Shown here: piece by piece, positions 8,120 through 15,699 of the stretch
Layout of the letters: every line of letters starts with the position of its first letter
How positions within the stretch are numbered: the stretch's first letter is position 1
NCBI RefSeq assembly: GCF_900105615.1
Contig: NZ_LT630003.1
Location: 1,116,001 to 1,180,000, forward strand
Direction: 5' to 3'
From: Lacrimispora sphenoides JCM 1415
GTDB taxonomy: Bacteria; Bacillota; Clostridia; Lachnospirales; Lachnospiraceae
Length of the DNA: 64,000 bases
The notes under the pieces: generated by a model
What the model was told of the DNA's origin: nothing
Database searches by the model: none
What the model saw: only the letters and a program-made list of their open reading frames with translations
Translations under genes and position numbers: made by a program

Positions 8120-8914
8120 ATGAACAAGAAATGTATGGAACGTTTATTTAACGGTATTGTAAAAGAAAACCCAACCTTCATCCTGATGCTTGGCATGTGC
8201 CCGACTCTGGCTGTTACCACGTCAGCGGTGAACGGTGTGGGCATGGGGCTTTCCACGACCGTGGTACTGCTATTTTCCAATATGCTTATTTCTGCCCTTC
8301 GTAATATCATTCCGGACCGGGTGAGGATTCCGGCTTATATCGTTGTCGTAGCGACTCTGGTTACGATTGTGCAGCTCCTTTTACAGGCCTATGTACCAAG
8401 CCTTTATTCTGCGCTTGGAATTTATATTCCTCTTATTGTTGTAAACTGTATTATTTTAGGCCGTGCAGAATCCTATGCCTCCAAGAATGGTGTTATGGAA
8501 TCTACCTTTGATGGAATCGGTATGGGACTTGGCTTTACCATCGCTCTTACCTGCATCGGACTTGTCCGTGAGCTGTTAGGTTCCGGAGCTATATTTGGAT
8601 TTACCTTTATTCCGGAGGATTTTCATATCTCCATTTTCGTCCTCGCTCCGGGCGCGTTCTTTGTGCTGTCTGTTTTAACGGCGCTTCAGAATAAGTTTAA
8701 GGCACCTTCCGCTACCAACGGTTCTGTTCCTCCGTCTAAGTTAGCTTGCGGCGGCAACTGCGCTTCCTGTTCCGGTTCCTCCTGCATGTCAAATCATGAG
8801 GTCCTTCAGGCCAAGAAGAAGCAGATGGAAGAGGAAGCACTGGCAGCAAAGAAGGCACAGGCAGCCAAAAAAGAAGCGGAAGCCAAAACCGCAGCTTCCA
8901 GGAAAGATGAATAG
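8120..8914 (+). CDS. rnfE: Rnf complex subunit RnfE with a Cys-rich and charged C-terminal extension
   Basis: The first 197 residues or so form the six-helix RnfE/NqrD membrane domain (ENPTFILMLGMCPTLAVT, LGIYIPLIVVNCIILGRAE). This pairs with RnfA, its homologue, to form the membrane core with a buried iron-sulfur site. A tail of about 67 residues follows that ordinary RnfE proteins lack. It contains four Cys in the pattern C-x3-C-x2-C-x4-C (about residues 210, 214, 217, 222) and then an Ala/Lys/Glu-rich segment likely to be helical. The tail is in frame with no stop or frameshift. It might bind a metal or an Fe-S cluster, or contact RnfB or RnfC; this is speculation. Confidence 0.94.
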   Translation: MNKKCMERLFNGIVKENPTFILMLGMCPTLAVTTSAVNGVGMGLSTTVVLLFSNMLISALRNIIPDRVRIPAYIVVVATLVTIVQLLLQAYVPSLYSALGIYIPLIVVNCIILGRAESYASKNGVMESTFDGIGMGLGFTIALTCIGLVRELLGSGAIFGFTFIPEDFHISIFVLAPGAFFVLSVLTALQNKFKAPSATNGSVPPSKLACGGNCASCSGSSCMSNHEVLQAKKKQMEEEALAAKKAQAAKKEAEAKTAASRKDE

Positions 8915-8926
8915 GAGGATGGATAG

Positions 8927-9505
8927 ATGAAAGAATTATTATTGATAGCCATTGGCTCCGCATTGGTCAACAACGTAGTGCTCAGCCAGTTCCTTGGCCT
9001 ATGTCCATTCCTTGGAGTTTCCAAAAATGTGAAGACCTCTGCCGGTATGGGCGCAGCCGTTATTTTCGTAATTACCATTGCAGCATTTGCAACCAGTGTC
9101 ATTTATAAAGGTATTTTAGTGGGGCTTCATCTGGAATTCTTACAGACCATTGTATTTATCCTGGTTATTGCAGCTCTGGTGCAGTTTGTAGAAATGTTTT
9201 TAAAGAAATCCATGCCCGCTCTTTATGAGGCTCTGGGTGTGTATCTTCCTTTGATCACAACCAACTGTGCGGTTCTGGGCGTGGCTCTGACCAACGTGCA
9301 GAAGGGATATAACATTCTGGAAAGTGTTATCAACGGTGTCGGTATTTCCGTAGGCTTTACCATTGCCATTGTTATGCTGGCAGGTGTTCGCGAGAGAATC
9401 GAAAACAATGATGTTCCCTATTCCTTTAAGGGTTCTCCTATTGTCCTGATTACCTCCGGCCTGATGGCAATCGCATTTTTCGGATTTTCCGGATTAATTA
9501 AATAA
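8927..9505 (+). CDS. rnfA: Rnf complex subunit RnfA
   Basis: A 192-residue membrane protein with six helices, homologous to RnfE but with inverted topology. The family blocks VNNVVLSQFLGLCPFLGVS and GVYLPLITTNCAVLGVAL are present, including Cys residues in both half-repeats that in Rnf/Nqr structures hold a membrane-embedded iron-sulfur cluster. It lies 12 bases after rnfE and 15 bases before rnfB. Length is normal for the family. Confidence 0.96.
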   Translation: MKELLLIAIGSALVNNVVLSQFLGLCPFLGVSKNVKTSAGMGAAVIFVITIAAFATSVIYKGILVGLHLEFLQTIVFILVIAALVQFVEMFLKKSMPALYEALGVYLPLITTNCAVLGVALTNVQKGYNILESVINGVGISVGFTIAIVMLAGVRERIENNDVPYSFKGSPIVLITSGLMAIAFFGFSGLIK

Positions 9506-9520
9506 GGAGGAGACGAAAGA

Positions 9521-10309
9521 ATGGTAACAGGTATAATATTTGCGGCAGCCGTTGTGGGCATCATCGGAATTTTGATCGGTGTGTTCCTGGGAATTGCCAG
9601 CGAAAAGTTTAAAGTAGAAGTTGATGAAAAAGAGATTCTTGTCCGGAACGAGCTTCCAGGTAACAACTGCGGGGGCTGCGGATATGCAGGCTGTGATGCT
9701 CTGGCTAAAGCCATTGCACTGGGCCAGGCGGATGTTTCTGCCTGTCCGGTAGGCGGCGCAGCAGTAGCCGAAAAGATCGGCGAAATCATGGGAGTTGCGG
9801 CCGGTTCTACGGATAAGAAGGTTGCATTTGTAAAATGTAAAGGAACCTGCGATAAGACAAAGGTTCAGTATAACTATTACGGAATTGATGACTGCCGGAT
9901 GGCGTCGGTGGTTCCCGGCTCCGGTGAAAAGGCCTGCGTCTATGGCTGTATGGGATACGGCTCTTGTGTAAAAGCCTGTGAATTTGATGCCATCCATGTG
10001 GTTGACGGAATCGCAGTAGTGGATAAGGAGAAGTGCGTTGCCTGCGGCAAATGTGTTTCTGCCTGTCCTAACAATCTGATTGACCTGGTTCCATACAAGT
10101 CAAAGCATCTGGTTCAGTGTAATTCCCATGACAGAGGCAAAGATGTAAAGGCTAAATGTGAAGTTGGCTGTATTGGTTGTATGCTGTGTACAAAGCAGTG
10201 TGAATTTGATGCCATTCATATGGATAACAATGTTGCAATCATCGATTATGAGAAATGCACCAATTGCGGGAAATGCGCTGCAAAATGTCCGGTGAAGATA
10301 ATTCAGTAA
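9521..10309 (+). CDS. rnfB: Rnf complex subunit RnfB (ferredoxin-accepting iron-sulfur subunit)
   Basis: A 262-residue protein with one N-terminal membrane helix, then a Cys cluster domain NNCGGCGYAGC...C that holds a 4Fe-4S cluster, then several ferredoxin-like Cys motifs (CVYGCMGYGSCVKAC, CVACGKCVSACP, CIGCMLCTKQC, CTNCGKCAAKCP). RnfB accepts electrons from reduced ferredoxin and passes them into the complex. It is the last gene of the operon and is followed by a strong terminator four bases after its stop codon. Confidence 0.96.
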   Translation: MVTGIIFAAAVVGIIGILIGVFLGIASEKFKVEVDEKEILVRNELPGNNCGGCGYAGCDALAKAIALGQADVSACPVGGAAVAEKIGEIMGVAAGSTDKKVAFVKCKGTCDKTKVQYNYYGIDDCRMASVVPGSGEKACVYGCMGYGSCVKACEFDAIHVVDGIAVVDKEKCVACGKCVSACPNNLIDLVPYKSKHLVQCNSHDRGKDVKAKCEVGCIGCMLCTKQCEFDAIHMDNNVAIIDYEKCTNCGKCAAKCPVKIIQ

Positions 10310-10312
10310 AAT

Positions 10313-10359
10313 AAAAAAGGGAGTTCGATCTTTTTTTGAAAGGATCGAACCCCTTTTTT
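10313..10359. terminator. Intrinsic terminator shared by rnfB and uxaC
   Basis: The arms AAAAAAGGG-A-GTTCGATC (10313-10330) and GATCGAACCCCTTTTTT (10343-10359) pair with one bulged A, around a T-rich loop. With A and T runs on either side it can stop transcription from both convergent operons. Confidence 0.88.
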
Positions 10360-10372
10360 CATTGAAATATAA

Positions 10373-11776
10373 TTATATTTCGAAATTAAAATACTTTATC
10401 GCATTGTTAAAGGAAATTCCCTCAATGATTTCCTTCAGGGAATCCTGGTCATCCGGATACTCTCCGTTGTCTACCCAGCCGCCGACCAGCTCGCAGAGGA
10501 TTCTGCGGAAGTATTCGTGTCTGGTGTAAGATAAGAAGCTTCTGGAATCAGTAAGCATTCCGATGAAGTTTCCAAGGCAGCCTAAGTTAGCCAGAGATAT
10601 CATCTGCTCGGTCATACCGGTCTTGTGATCGTTAAACCACCATGCAGAACCCTGCTGGATCTTTCCTGGGAATTTGCTCTGGAAACAGCCAAGGATTGTG
10701 CCGATGGAGGCGTTATCATTCGGATTTAAGGAGTAGATGATGGTTTTTGGAATCTCATCGGTTGCACTTAATGCATTTAAGAAATCAGCCATCTGTGCGG
10801 AAGGAGCGTAGTTGTTGATGCAGTCGAAACCGGTGTCTGGACCCAGATTTTCAAATGCCATGGCATTGTTGTCACGCTTACAGCCGTAATGAAGCTGCAT
10901 CACCCAGCCCATGCGGTTGTATTCCTTTGCTGCGAACAGCATGAAGGCAGTCTTATATTTTAATTCATCTTCTTTAGAGATAGCTTTGCCGGAAAGTCCG
11001 TTTGCAAAGATCGTATCAAGCTCGGCCTCATCAGCAGGAGCATACATAACATATTCAAGCGCATGGTCGGATACGCCGCAGCCCTGGTTGGTGAAATACT
11101 CCATACGGATCTTTAAAGCGGTCTTTAGGGAAGCGAAATCCTTGATTTCCACGCCGCTGACAGCGGATAATTTTGCCATATAGGCGGCAAAATCCGGTTT
11201 TTCGATGTTCATGGCCTTGTCAGGTCTCCAGGCAGGAAGTACCTTTCCTTCAAAGGTTTTATCATCTGCAATTTTCTGATGCCATTCCAGAGTATCGGCA
11301 GGATCGTCGGTGGTACAGATCAGCTTGACATTTGACTGCCTGATGATGTTGCGGACGCTCATGGAATCCTCCTGAAGCTTTTGATTGCACAGATTCCATA
11401 CTTCTTCCGCTGTATTGCCGTTTAAGTGGCCGGTATAGCCGAAATATCTCTGAAGCTCTAAGTGGCTCCAGTGGTAGAGCGGATTGCCGATCAGCTTCGG
11501 AAGGATCTCTGCCCACTTCTGGAATTTTTCACGGTCGGAAGCATCTCCTGTAATATATTTTTCATCCACGCCGCAGGAACGCATCTGACGCCATTTGTAA
11601 TGATCGCCGCCTAACCATACCTGGGTAATGGTGTCAAACTTGCGGTCTTCATAGATTTCCTGGGGGTTGATATGGCAGTGATAGTCTACGATAGGCATGT
11701 TTTCTGCATATGTGTGATAAAGCGATTTTGCTGAATCGGTTGACAGTAAAAAGTCCTTGTCCATAAACTGTTTCAT
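10373..11776 (-). CDS. uxaC: Glucuronate/galacturonate isomerase
   Basis: A 467-residue uronate isomerase, which converts D-glucuronate to D-fructuronate and D-galacturonate to D-tagaturonate in the cytoplasm. It belongs to the amidohydrolase superfamily: near the N terminus VDYHCHINP gives the metal-site His pair (His33 and His35), and the family blocks WLGGDHYKWRQMR, TTDDPADTLEWH and LPAWRPDKAM are present. It lies 29 bases after the LacI gene on the same strand, so the two form an operon. The dehydratase and reductase steps linking it to KDG (UxuA/UxaA, UxuB/UxaB) are not in this window, while kdgA and kdgK-like genes are just across the control region. Confidence 0.95.
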   Translation of the reverse strand: MKQFMDKDFLLSTDSAKSLYHTYAENMPIVDYHCHINPQEIYEDRKFDTITQVWLGGDHYKWRQMRSCGVDEKYITGDASDREKFQKWAEILPKLIGNPLYHWSHLELQRYFGYTGHLNGNTAEEVWNLCNQKLQEDSMSVRNIIRQSNVKLICTTDDPADTLEWHQKIADDKTFEGKVLPAWRPDKAMNIEKPDFAAYMAKLSAVSGVEIKDFASLKTALKIRMEYFTNQGCGVSDHALEYVMYAPADEAELDTIFANGLSGKAISKEDELKYKTAFMLFAAKEYNRMGWVMQLHYGCKRDNNAMAFENLGPDTGFDCINNYAPSAQMADFLNALSATDEIPKTIIYSLNPNDNASIGTILGCFQSKFPGKIQQGSAWWFNDHKTGMTEQMISLANLGCLGNFIGMLTDSRSFLSYTRHEYFRRILCELVGGWVDNGEYPDDQDSLKEIIEGISFNNAIKYFNFEI

Positions 11777-11805
11777 GATAGAGAGTCCTCCTTCAATATG
11801 TGAAA

Positions 11806-12807
11806 TTAAAAATTAGTAGTACCTCGTTTTATCAGCTCCGGGGTGATGGTAGTTTTTCCCGGCACGTTTCCCTCTTCCAGAACCTTCATTAAAGTATTCA
11901 CAGTGGTGGTGCAAATGGCTTCCACCTTATTGTCTACGGAAGTTATTTCCGGAGTTGTGCATCTGGAAAGAATGGAATTGTTGTATCCGATGATGCTTAA
12001 ATCCTTAGGGATCGTAAGCCCAGCCTTGTCTGCATATTTTACTGCTCCAACAGCCAGAATATCCTCGGAAGCCAGTACTGCGTCGAAATAGACTCCGGAA
12101 CGGGAAATCATATCCAGGCGCTCCATGGCAGCATCTAAGTCCTTGCTGCAGAGTACCATAAGCTCGTCCCGGATCATAAAACCGGCATCTCTTACCGCAT
12201 CCCGGTAGCCGGAAAGCTTGTGTAAATTGCTGAAGGAGTTTCCGGAATAAAGATAAAGCACCGAGGAACGGCCGGAGCGGTAAAGCCGTAAAGCAGCATC
12301 GTAAACTGCGGCGTGGTCGTCACAGACCGTGCTGTAGATCTGCTCCCCTTCCAGCTGTCCGTTGACCAGCATAATGGGCAGATCCTTTGCTGCTTCCAGA
12401 AGATAGGCATTGTCCTTTGCCTTTGCTTCTATATAATGGGAACCGGTAAGGATGATGGCATCCACCCGTTTGGAACGCAAAAGCTCCAGATACTTCTTCT
12501 TGGTTTCAGGAAGATAGCCTGTGCAACAGAGAATGGAATCATATCCGTTGCCCCGTAATTCCTTTTCCAGATAATAGATGGCTTCCGCCAGCCATGGGTC
12601 GGAAGAATCGGCGCACATGATTCCAATGGTCTTCATCGTATTTAGCCCCAGGCTTCTGGCGAATACATTGGGGGTGTAACCCAGCTCTTCCATGACGGCG
12701 AGAACCCGCTTCCTGGTTTTCTCGCTGACATTGGGATTTCCGTTGATAACGCGGGAAACGGTGGCAATCGATACGTGAGCATGTTCGGAAACATCATAGA
12801 TATTCAA
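11806..12807 (-). CDS. LacI family regulator of the uronate locus
   Basis: A 333-residue LacI-type repressor: N-terminal helix-turn-helix and hinge (DVSEHAHVSIATVSRVINGN, then NVFARSLG) and a periplasmic-binding-protein-like effector domain. The TTG at 12807 is the best start. GGAGG lies 8 bases upstream of it, while the ATG two codons earlier is only two bases from GGAGG. The TTG start also gives the canonical MNIYDV beginning. It heads an operon with uxaC. Two identical palindromes (TGTAAGTATTTACA and its inverse) lie around its promoter, so it probably represses itself and uxaC until a uronate-derived inducer is present. Confidence 0.92.
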   Translation of the reverse strand: MNIYDVSEHAHVSIATVSRVINGNPNVSEKTRKRVLAVMEELGYTPNVFARSLGLNTMKTIGIMCADSSDPWLAEAIYYLEKELRGNGYDSILCCTGYLPETKKKYLELLRSKRVDAIILTGSHYIEAKAKDNAYLLEAAKDLPIMLVNGQLEGEQIYSTVCDDHAAVYDAALRLYRSGRSSVLYLYSGNSFSNLHKLSGYRDAVRDAGFMIRDELMVLCSKDLDAAMERLDMISRSGVYFDAVLASEDILAVGAVKYADKAGLTIPKDLSIIGYNNSILSRCTTPEITSVDNKVEAICTTTVNTLMKVLEEGNVPGKTTITPELIKRGTTNF

Positions 12808-12825
12808 AAACATCACCTCCGTAAT

Positions 12826-12839
12826 TGTAAGTATTTACA
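12826..12839. promoter_or_regulatory. LacI-type operator, site 1
   Basis: TGTAAGTATTTACA has perfect 5-bp arms (TGTAA/TTACA). It lies immediately downstream of the minus-strand promoter at 12850-12878, at about +4 to +17 of the lacI-uxaC transcript, a classical repression position. Confidence 0.65.
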
Positions 12840-12849
12840 TACCCGGTTC

Positions 12850-12878
12850 ATTATACATAATTATGATAAATATTACAA
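12850..12878 (-). promoter_or_regulatory. Promoter of the lacI-uxaC operon
   Basis: Read on the minus strand, -35 TTGTAA (12878-12873) and -10 TATAAT (12855-12850) are 17 bp apart. Operator site 1 lies directly downstream and site 2 about 50 bp upstream. Confidence 0.7.
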
Positions 12879-12927
12879 TCCCTGATTTATTGTTTTCGTA
12901 AATAAACCAACAAAACCCCTATCATTT

Positions 12928-12941
12928 TGTAAATACTTACA
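12928..12941. promoter_or_regulatory. LacI-type operator, site 2 (inverted copy of site 1)
   Basis: TGTAAATACTTACA is the exact reverse complement of site 1, centred 102 bp away. With one more base on each side the arms are 6 bp (TTGTAA/TTACAA). Two sites about ten helical turns apart suggest repression by looping. It is only four bases from the IclR-type site at 12946, so the two regulators may compete or cooperate here. Confidence 0.6.
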
Positions 12942-12945
12942 AATG

Positions 12946-12961
12946 TTTCGTATATGCGAAA
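12946..12961. promoter_or_regulatory. IclR-type operator upstream of iclR
   Basis: TTTCGTATATGCGAAA has TTTCG/CGAAA arms. The same 15-base core, with one difference, recurs upstream of kdgA at 13856 as a perfect palindrome. It ends six bases before the iclR -35 box, so autoregulation is likely. Confidence 0.6.
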
Positions 12962-12967
12962 ATCATC

Positions 12968-12997
12968 TTGCTTTTTTCTGGTTTTCCGGAGTATACT
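12968..12997 (+). promoter_or_regulatory. iclR promoter
   Basis: TTGCTT (12968-12973) and TATACT (12992-12997) are separated by 18 bp; GGAGG at 13011 and the ATG at 13023 follow. Confidence 0.6.
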
Positions 12998-13022
12998 AGG
13001 ACATAGAAATGGAGGCCAAACC

Positions 13023-13784
13023 ATGAAACTAAACAGAACGACACAAAGAACCGTTGAGATCTTAAAGCTGATCTCCAGAACACCGGAGGGAGCGACTCTG
13101 GACGATCTATGTGAAAAGCTGGATCTGCCCAAGACCAGCGCCTACGATATTGTGACAACTCTTGCCGAGATGGGCATGGTGAATGTAGCAAGGGGACAAA
13201 AGCAGAATTATACCATAGGCTTAATGGCCTACCGCATCGGGATTAATTATACCAATAATCTGGATTTTATCGGAATCATTGAGCCGGTGCTCAAGGCATT
13301 TTCCAAGGAAGTGGGAAAAACGGTCTTTTTTGGGATTCCGTCGGATCATCATGTGGTATACATATGTAAGTTCGAACCGGAAAACCCTATTATAACCACA
13401 GCCACCGTTGGTTCTAAAAATCCCATGTACTGTACCTCTCTTGGAAAAGTGATTCTCGCCTACAGCGATGAGGAAGCCAGAGAGCAGATGATCAACCGGC
13501 TGAAATTTACACAGTACACCGAGAGAACCATCAGAAACAAAGGGCAGCTTCTGGAAGAGCTGAAGCAGGTAAGGGAAAGAGGCTATGCATTTGATGCCAG
13601 GGAGATGGAGGAGCATATGCAGTGTGTGGGAGCCCCGGTTTTTGACCGGGATGGCAATGTGCTGGGAGCCATCAGCGTATCCAGTCTTTATAAGCCTTCG
13701 AATGATTATGAGGCATTGGGAAAGCTGGTTTCAGAAAAGAGCATGGAGGTTTCCCGTTTGTTAGGCTTTCTTGGAAAAATATAA
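13023..13784 (+). CDS. IclR family regulator of the KDG pathway
   Basis: A 253-residue IclR-type regulator: N-terminal winged helix-turn-helix (TLDDLCEKLDLPKTSAYDIV) followed by the IclR effector-binding GAF-like domain (residues about 85-250, with SLGKVILAYS and the AVGAP-like CVGAPVFDRDGNVLGAISV). The ATG at 13023 has GGAGG seven bases upstream; upstream in-frame codons overlap the promoter and are rejected. It sits divergently from lacI-uxaC and directly upstream of kdgA. The matching palindromes before iclR and before kdgA suggest it controls kdgA-kdgK in the manner of KdgR-type IclR proteins, with KDG or a related compound as effector (inference). Confidence 0.9.
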   Translation: MKLNRTTQRTVEILKLISRTPEGATLDDLCEKLDLPKTSAYDIVTTLAEMGMVNVARGQKQNYTIGLMAYRIGINYTNNLDFIGIIEPVLKAFSKEVGKTVFFGIPSDHHVVYICKFEPENPIITTATVGSKNPMYCTSLGKVILAYSDEEAREQMINRLKFTQYTERTIRNKGQLLEELKQVRERGYAFDAREMEEHMQCVGAPVFDRDGNVLGAISVSSLYKPSNDYEALGKLVSEKSMEVSRLLGFLGKI

Positions 13785-13794
13785 GGAATACCTG

Positions 13795-13823
13795 TTGACA
13801 AAATGGATGGAAACGATTAATAT
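13795..13823 (+). promoter_or_regulatory. kdgA promoter
   Basis: A near-consensus promoter: TTGACA (13795-13800), 17 bp, TAATAT (13818-13823). Two IclR-type sites lie in the early transcribed region. Confidence 0.75.
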
Positions 13824-13837
13824 TTCAAGTATAGGAA

Positions 13838-13872
13838 TCGTAAATATGAAATTAATTCGTATATACGAAATT
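13838..13872. promoter_or_regulatory. Tandem IclR-type operators upstream of kdgA
   Basis: TTCGTATATACGAA (13856-13869) is a perfect 14-bp palindrome. A weaker copy (TCGTAAATATGAAATT, 13838-13853) matches the TCGTATATACGAAATT at 13857 in 14 of 16 bases and lies 19 bp away, about two helical turns. The strong copy matches the site upstream of iclR. Both are downstream of the kdgA start point, a repression position. Confidence 0.6.
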
Positions 13873-13891
13873 GAAGAAGGAGAGTATAAGG

Positions 13892-14545
13892 ATGATGAAA
13901 AAAGAACAGGTTTTATCAAAGATGAAAAAAGACTGTCTTGTAGCTGTTGTTCGTGCAAAAGACTTTGAGCAGGGCGAGAAGGTAGTAGACGCCATCATTG
14001 CAGGCGGCATCAATTTTATTGAAATCACAATGACCATGGATGAAGGAAATCCAATTGAATTCATCGCAAAAATGTCTGAAAAATATAGCAAAAATGAAGA
14101 TGTTGTTATTGGGGCAGGTACAGTTCTTGACCCGGAAACAGCAAGAGCAGCAATCCTTGCAGGTGCTAATTATGTTGTAAGCCCTGGCTTAAATGTAGAG
14201 ACCATCAAGCTTTGCAACCGTTACAGAGTTCCTATGCTTCCAGGCGTTATGACACCTACCGAAGCAATTACCGCATTGGAGTGCGGCTGTGACGTTATTA
14301 AGATATTCCCAGGCAACATCATGGGACCGGATGCGATCAGCTCCTTTAAAGGACCTCTTCCTCAGGGTGACTTCATGCCATCCGGCGGCGTTGACGTTGA
14401 CAACGTTGATAAGTGGATCAAGGCAGGAGCCTATGCCGTTGGTACCGGCAGCAGCTTGACAAAGGGTGCTAAGACAGGTGATTTTGCAGCAGTAACAGCG
14501 AAGGCAAAAGAATTTGTTGAGGCAGTAACAGCAGCCCGCAAATAA
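13892..14545 (+). CDS. kdgA: KDPG aldolase (2-dehydro-3-deoxy-phosphogluconate aldolase)
   Basis: A 217-residue class I aldolase that splits 2-keto-3-deoxy-6-phosphogluconate into pyruvate and glyceraldehyde 3-phosphate. Family motifs are clear: the catalytic Glu in FIEITMTMD (about residue 44), GAGTVLDPETARAAILAGA, SPGLN, PGVMTPTEA and the Schiff-base Lys in CDVIKIFPGN (about Lys137). The ATG at 13892 has AAGGAG nine bases upstream; a TTG seven codons earlier lies inside the operator region and has no ribosome site. kdgK follows after 49 bases, so the two last steps of uronate catabolism are co-transcribed. Confidence 0.95.
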   Translation: MMKKEQVLSKMKKDCLVAVVRAKDFEQGEKVVDAIIAGGINFIEITMTMDEGNPIEFIAKMSEKYSKNEDVVIGAGTVLDPETARAAILAGANYVVSPGLNVETIKLCNRYRVPMLPGVMTPTEAITALECGCDVIKIFPGNIMGPDAISSFKGPLPQGDFMPSGGVDVDNVDKWIKAGAYAVGTGSSLTKGAKTGDFAAVTAKAKEFVEAVTAARK

Positions 14546-14594
14546 AAAAACTAATTATAAAAAATAATAATAGAATTTTAGGAGAGTATACAAA

Positions 14595-15626
14595 ATGGCA
14601 AAACTTGTGACCATGGGCGAGATCATGTTAAGATTATCTACCCCCAATAATGAGAAATTTATTCAGGCAGATGAGTTTGATGTAAACTATGGCGGCGGAG
14701 AAGCTAACGTAGCTGTTTCCTTAGCAAACTATGGACATGACGTTGAATTCGTAACAGCAGTTCCGAAGAACCCCATCGGTGAGTGTGCGGTAGCTGCTTT
14801 AAGAAAATACAACGTAGGAACAAAGCACATTGCAAAATGCGGCGAAAGACTTGGTATCTACTTTTTAGAGACAGGTTCAGCCATGAGAGCATCTGCAGTT
14901 GTATATGACAGAGCACATTCCTCCATCGCTACAGCAACTGCAGCAAATTTTAACTTTGACGAGATTTTTAAGGATGCAGACTGGTTCCATTTCACAGGAA
15001 TCACACCGGCAGTAAGCGATGAAGCGGCAGAACTGACTGAGGCAGCTTTAAAGGCAGCTAAGGCTCATGGCGTAACCGTTTCCGTAGACTTAAACTTCCG
15101 TAAGAAATTATGGTCTTCTGAGAAGGCTCAGAAAGTTATGACAAACCTGATGCAGTACGTTGATGTGTGCATCGGTAACGAAGAGGATGCAGAAAAGGTA
15201 CTTGGCTTTAAGCCAGGCAACACCGATGTAACTTCCGGCGAACTGGAATTACAGGGTTATGTAGACATCTTCAATCAGATGATCGATAAGTTTAACTTCA
15301 AATATGTGATCAGCTCCCTGCGTGAAAGCTACTCAGCTTCCGATAACGGCTGGTCTGCATGCATCATGGATGGCGCAACCCGTGAGTTCTACCACTCCAA
15401 GAAATACCGCGTTACCCCTATCGTTGACCGTGTAGGCGGCGGCGATTCCTTCGCAGCTGGCGTAATCTGCGGCCTGGCTGACGGTAAGGACTTTAAGGGC
15501 GCTTTAGAGTTTGGTGTTGCAGCATCTGCATTAAAGCACACCATTCCTGGAGACTTTAACCTGGTAACCAGAGAAGACGTAGATACTCTGGCTGGCGGTG
15601 ACGGTTCAGGACGTGTTCAGAGATAA
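14595..15626 (+). CDS. kdgK: 2-keto-3-deoxygluconate kinase (PfkB family)
   Basis: A 343-residue PfkB-family sugar kinase that phosphorylates KDG to KDPG, the substrate of the preceding aldolase. The N terminus has the GEIMLRLS start and the substrate motif GGGEANVAVSLANYG; the C terminus has the PfkB signature DRVGGGDSFAAGVICG with the catalytic Asp. Placement between kdgA and a terminator, and GGAG before the ATG, support an operon. Specificity for KDG is inferred from the neighbours; a homologous kinase follows it. Confidence 0.88.
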   Translation: MAKLVTMGEIMLRLSTPNNEKFIQADEFDVNYGGGEANVAVSLANYGHDVEFVTAVPKNPIGECAVAALRKYNVGTKHIAKCGERLGIYFLETGSAMRASAVVYDRAHSSIATATAANFNFDEIFKDADWFHFTGITPAVSDEAAELTEAALKAAKAHGVTVSVDLNFRKKLWSSEKAQKVMTNLMQYVDVCIGNEEDAEKVLGFKPGNTDVTSGELELQGYVDIFNQMIDKFNFKYVISSLRESYSASDNGWSACIMDGATREFYHSKKYRVTPIVDRVGGGDSFAAGVICGLADGKDFKGALEFGVAASALKHTIPGDFNLVTREDVDTLAGGDGSGRVQR

Positions 15627-15642
15627 TCGATAAGAAATAGAG

Positions 15643-15674
15643 AAGGGGAGTCACCTGGCAATGACTCCCCTTTT
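15643..15674 (+). terminator. Hairpin after kdgK, possible partial terminator
   Basis: AAGGGGAGTCA (15643-15653) pairs with TGACTCCCCTT (15662-15672), with an 8-base loop and only four T after the stem. Read-through into the second kinase at reduced level is likely. Confidence 0.7.
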
Positions 15675-15699
15675 ATAAAACTATGGAGGAAGGTTCAAG

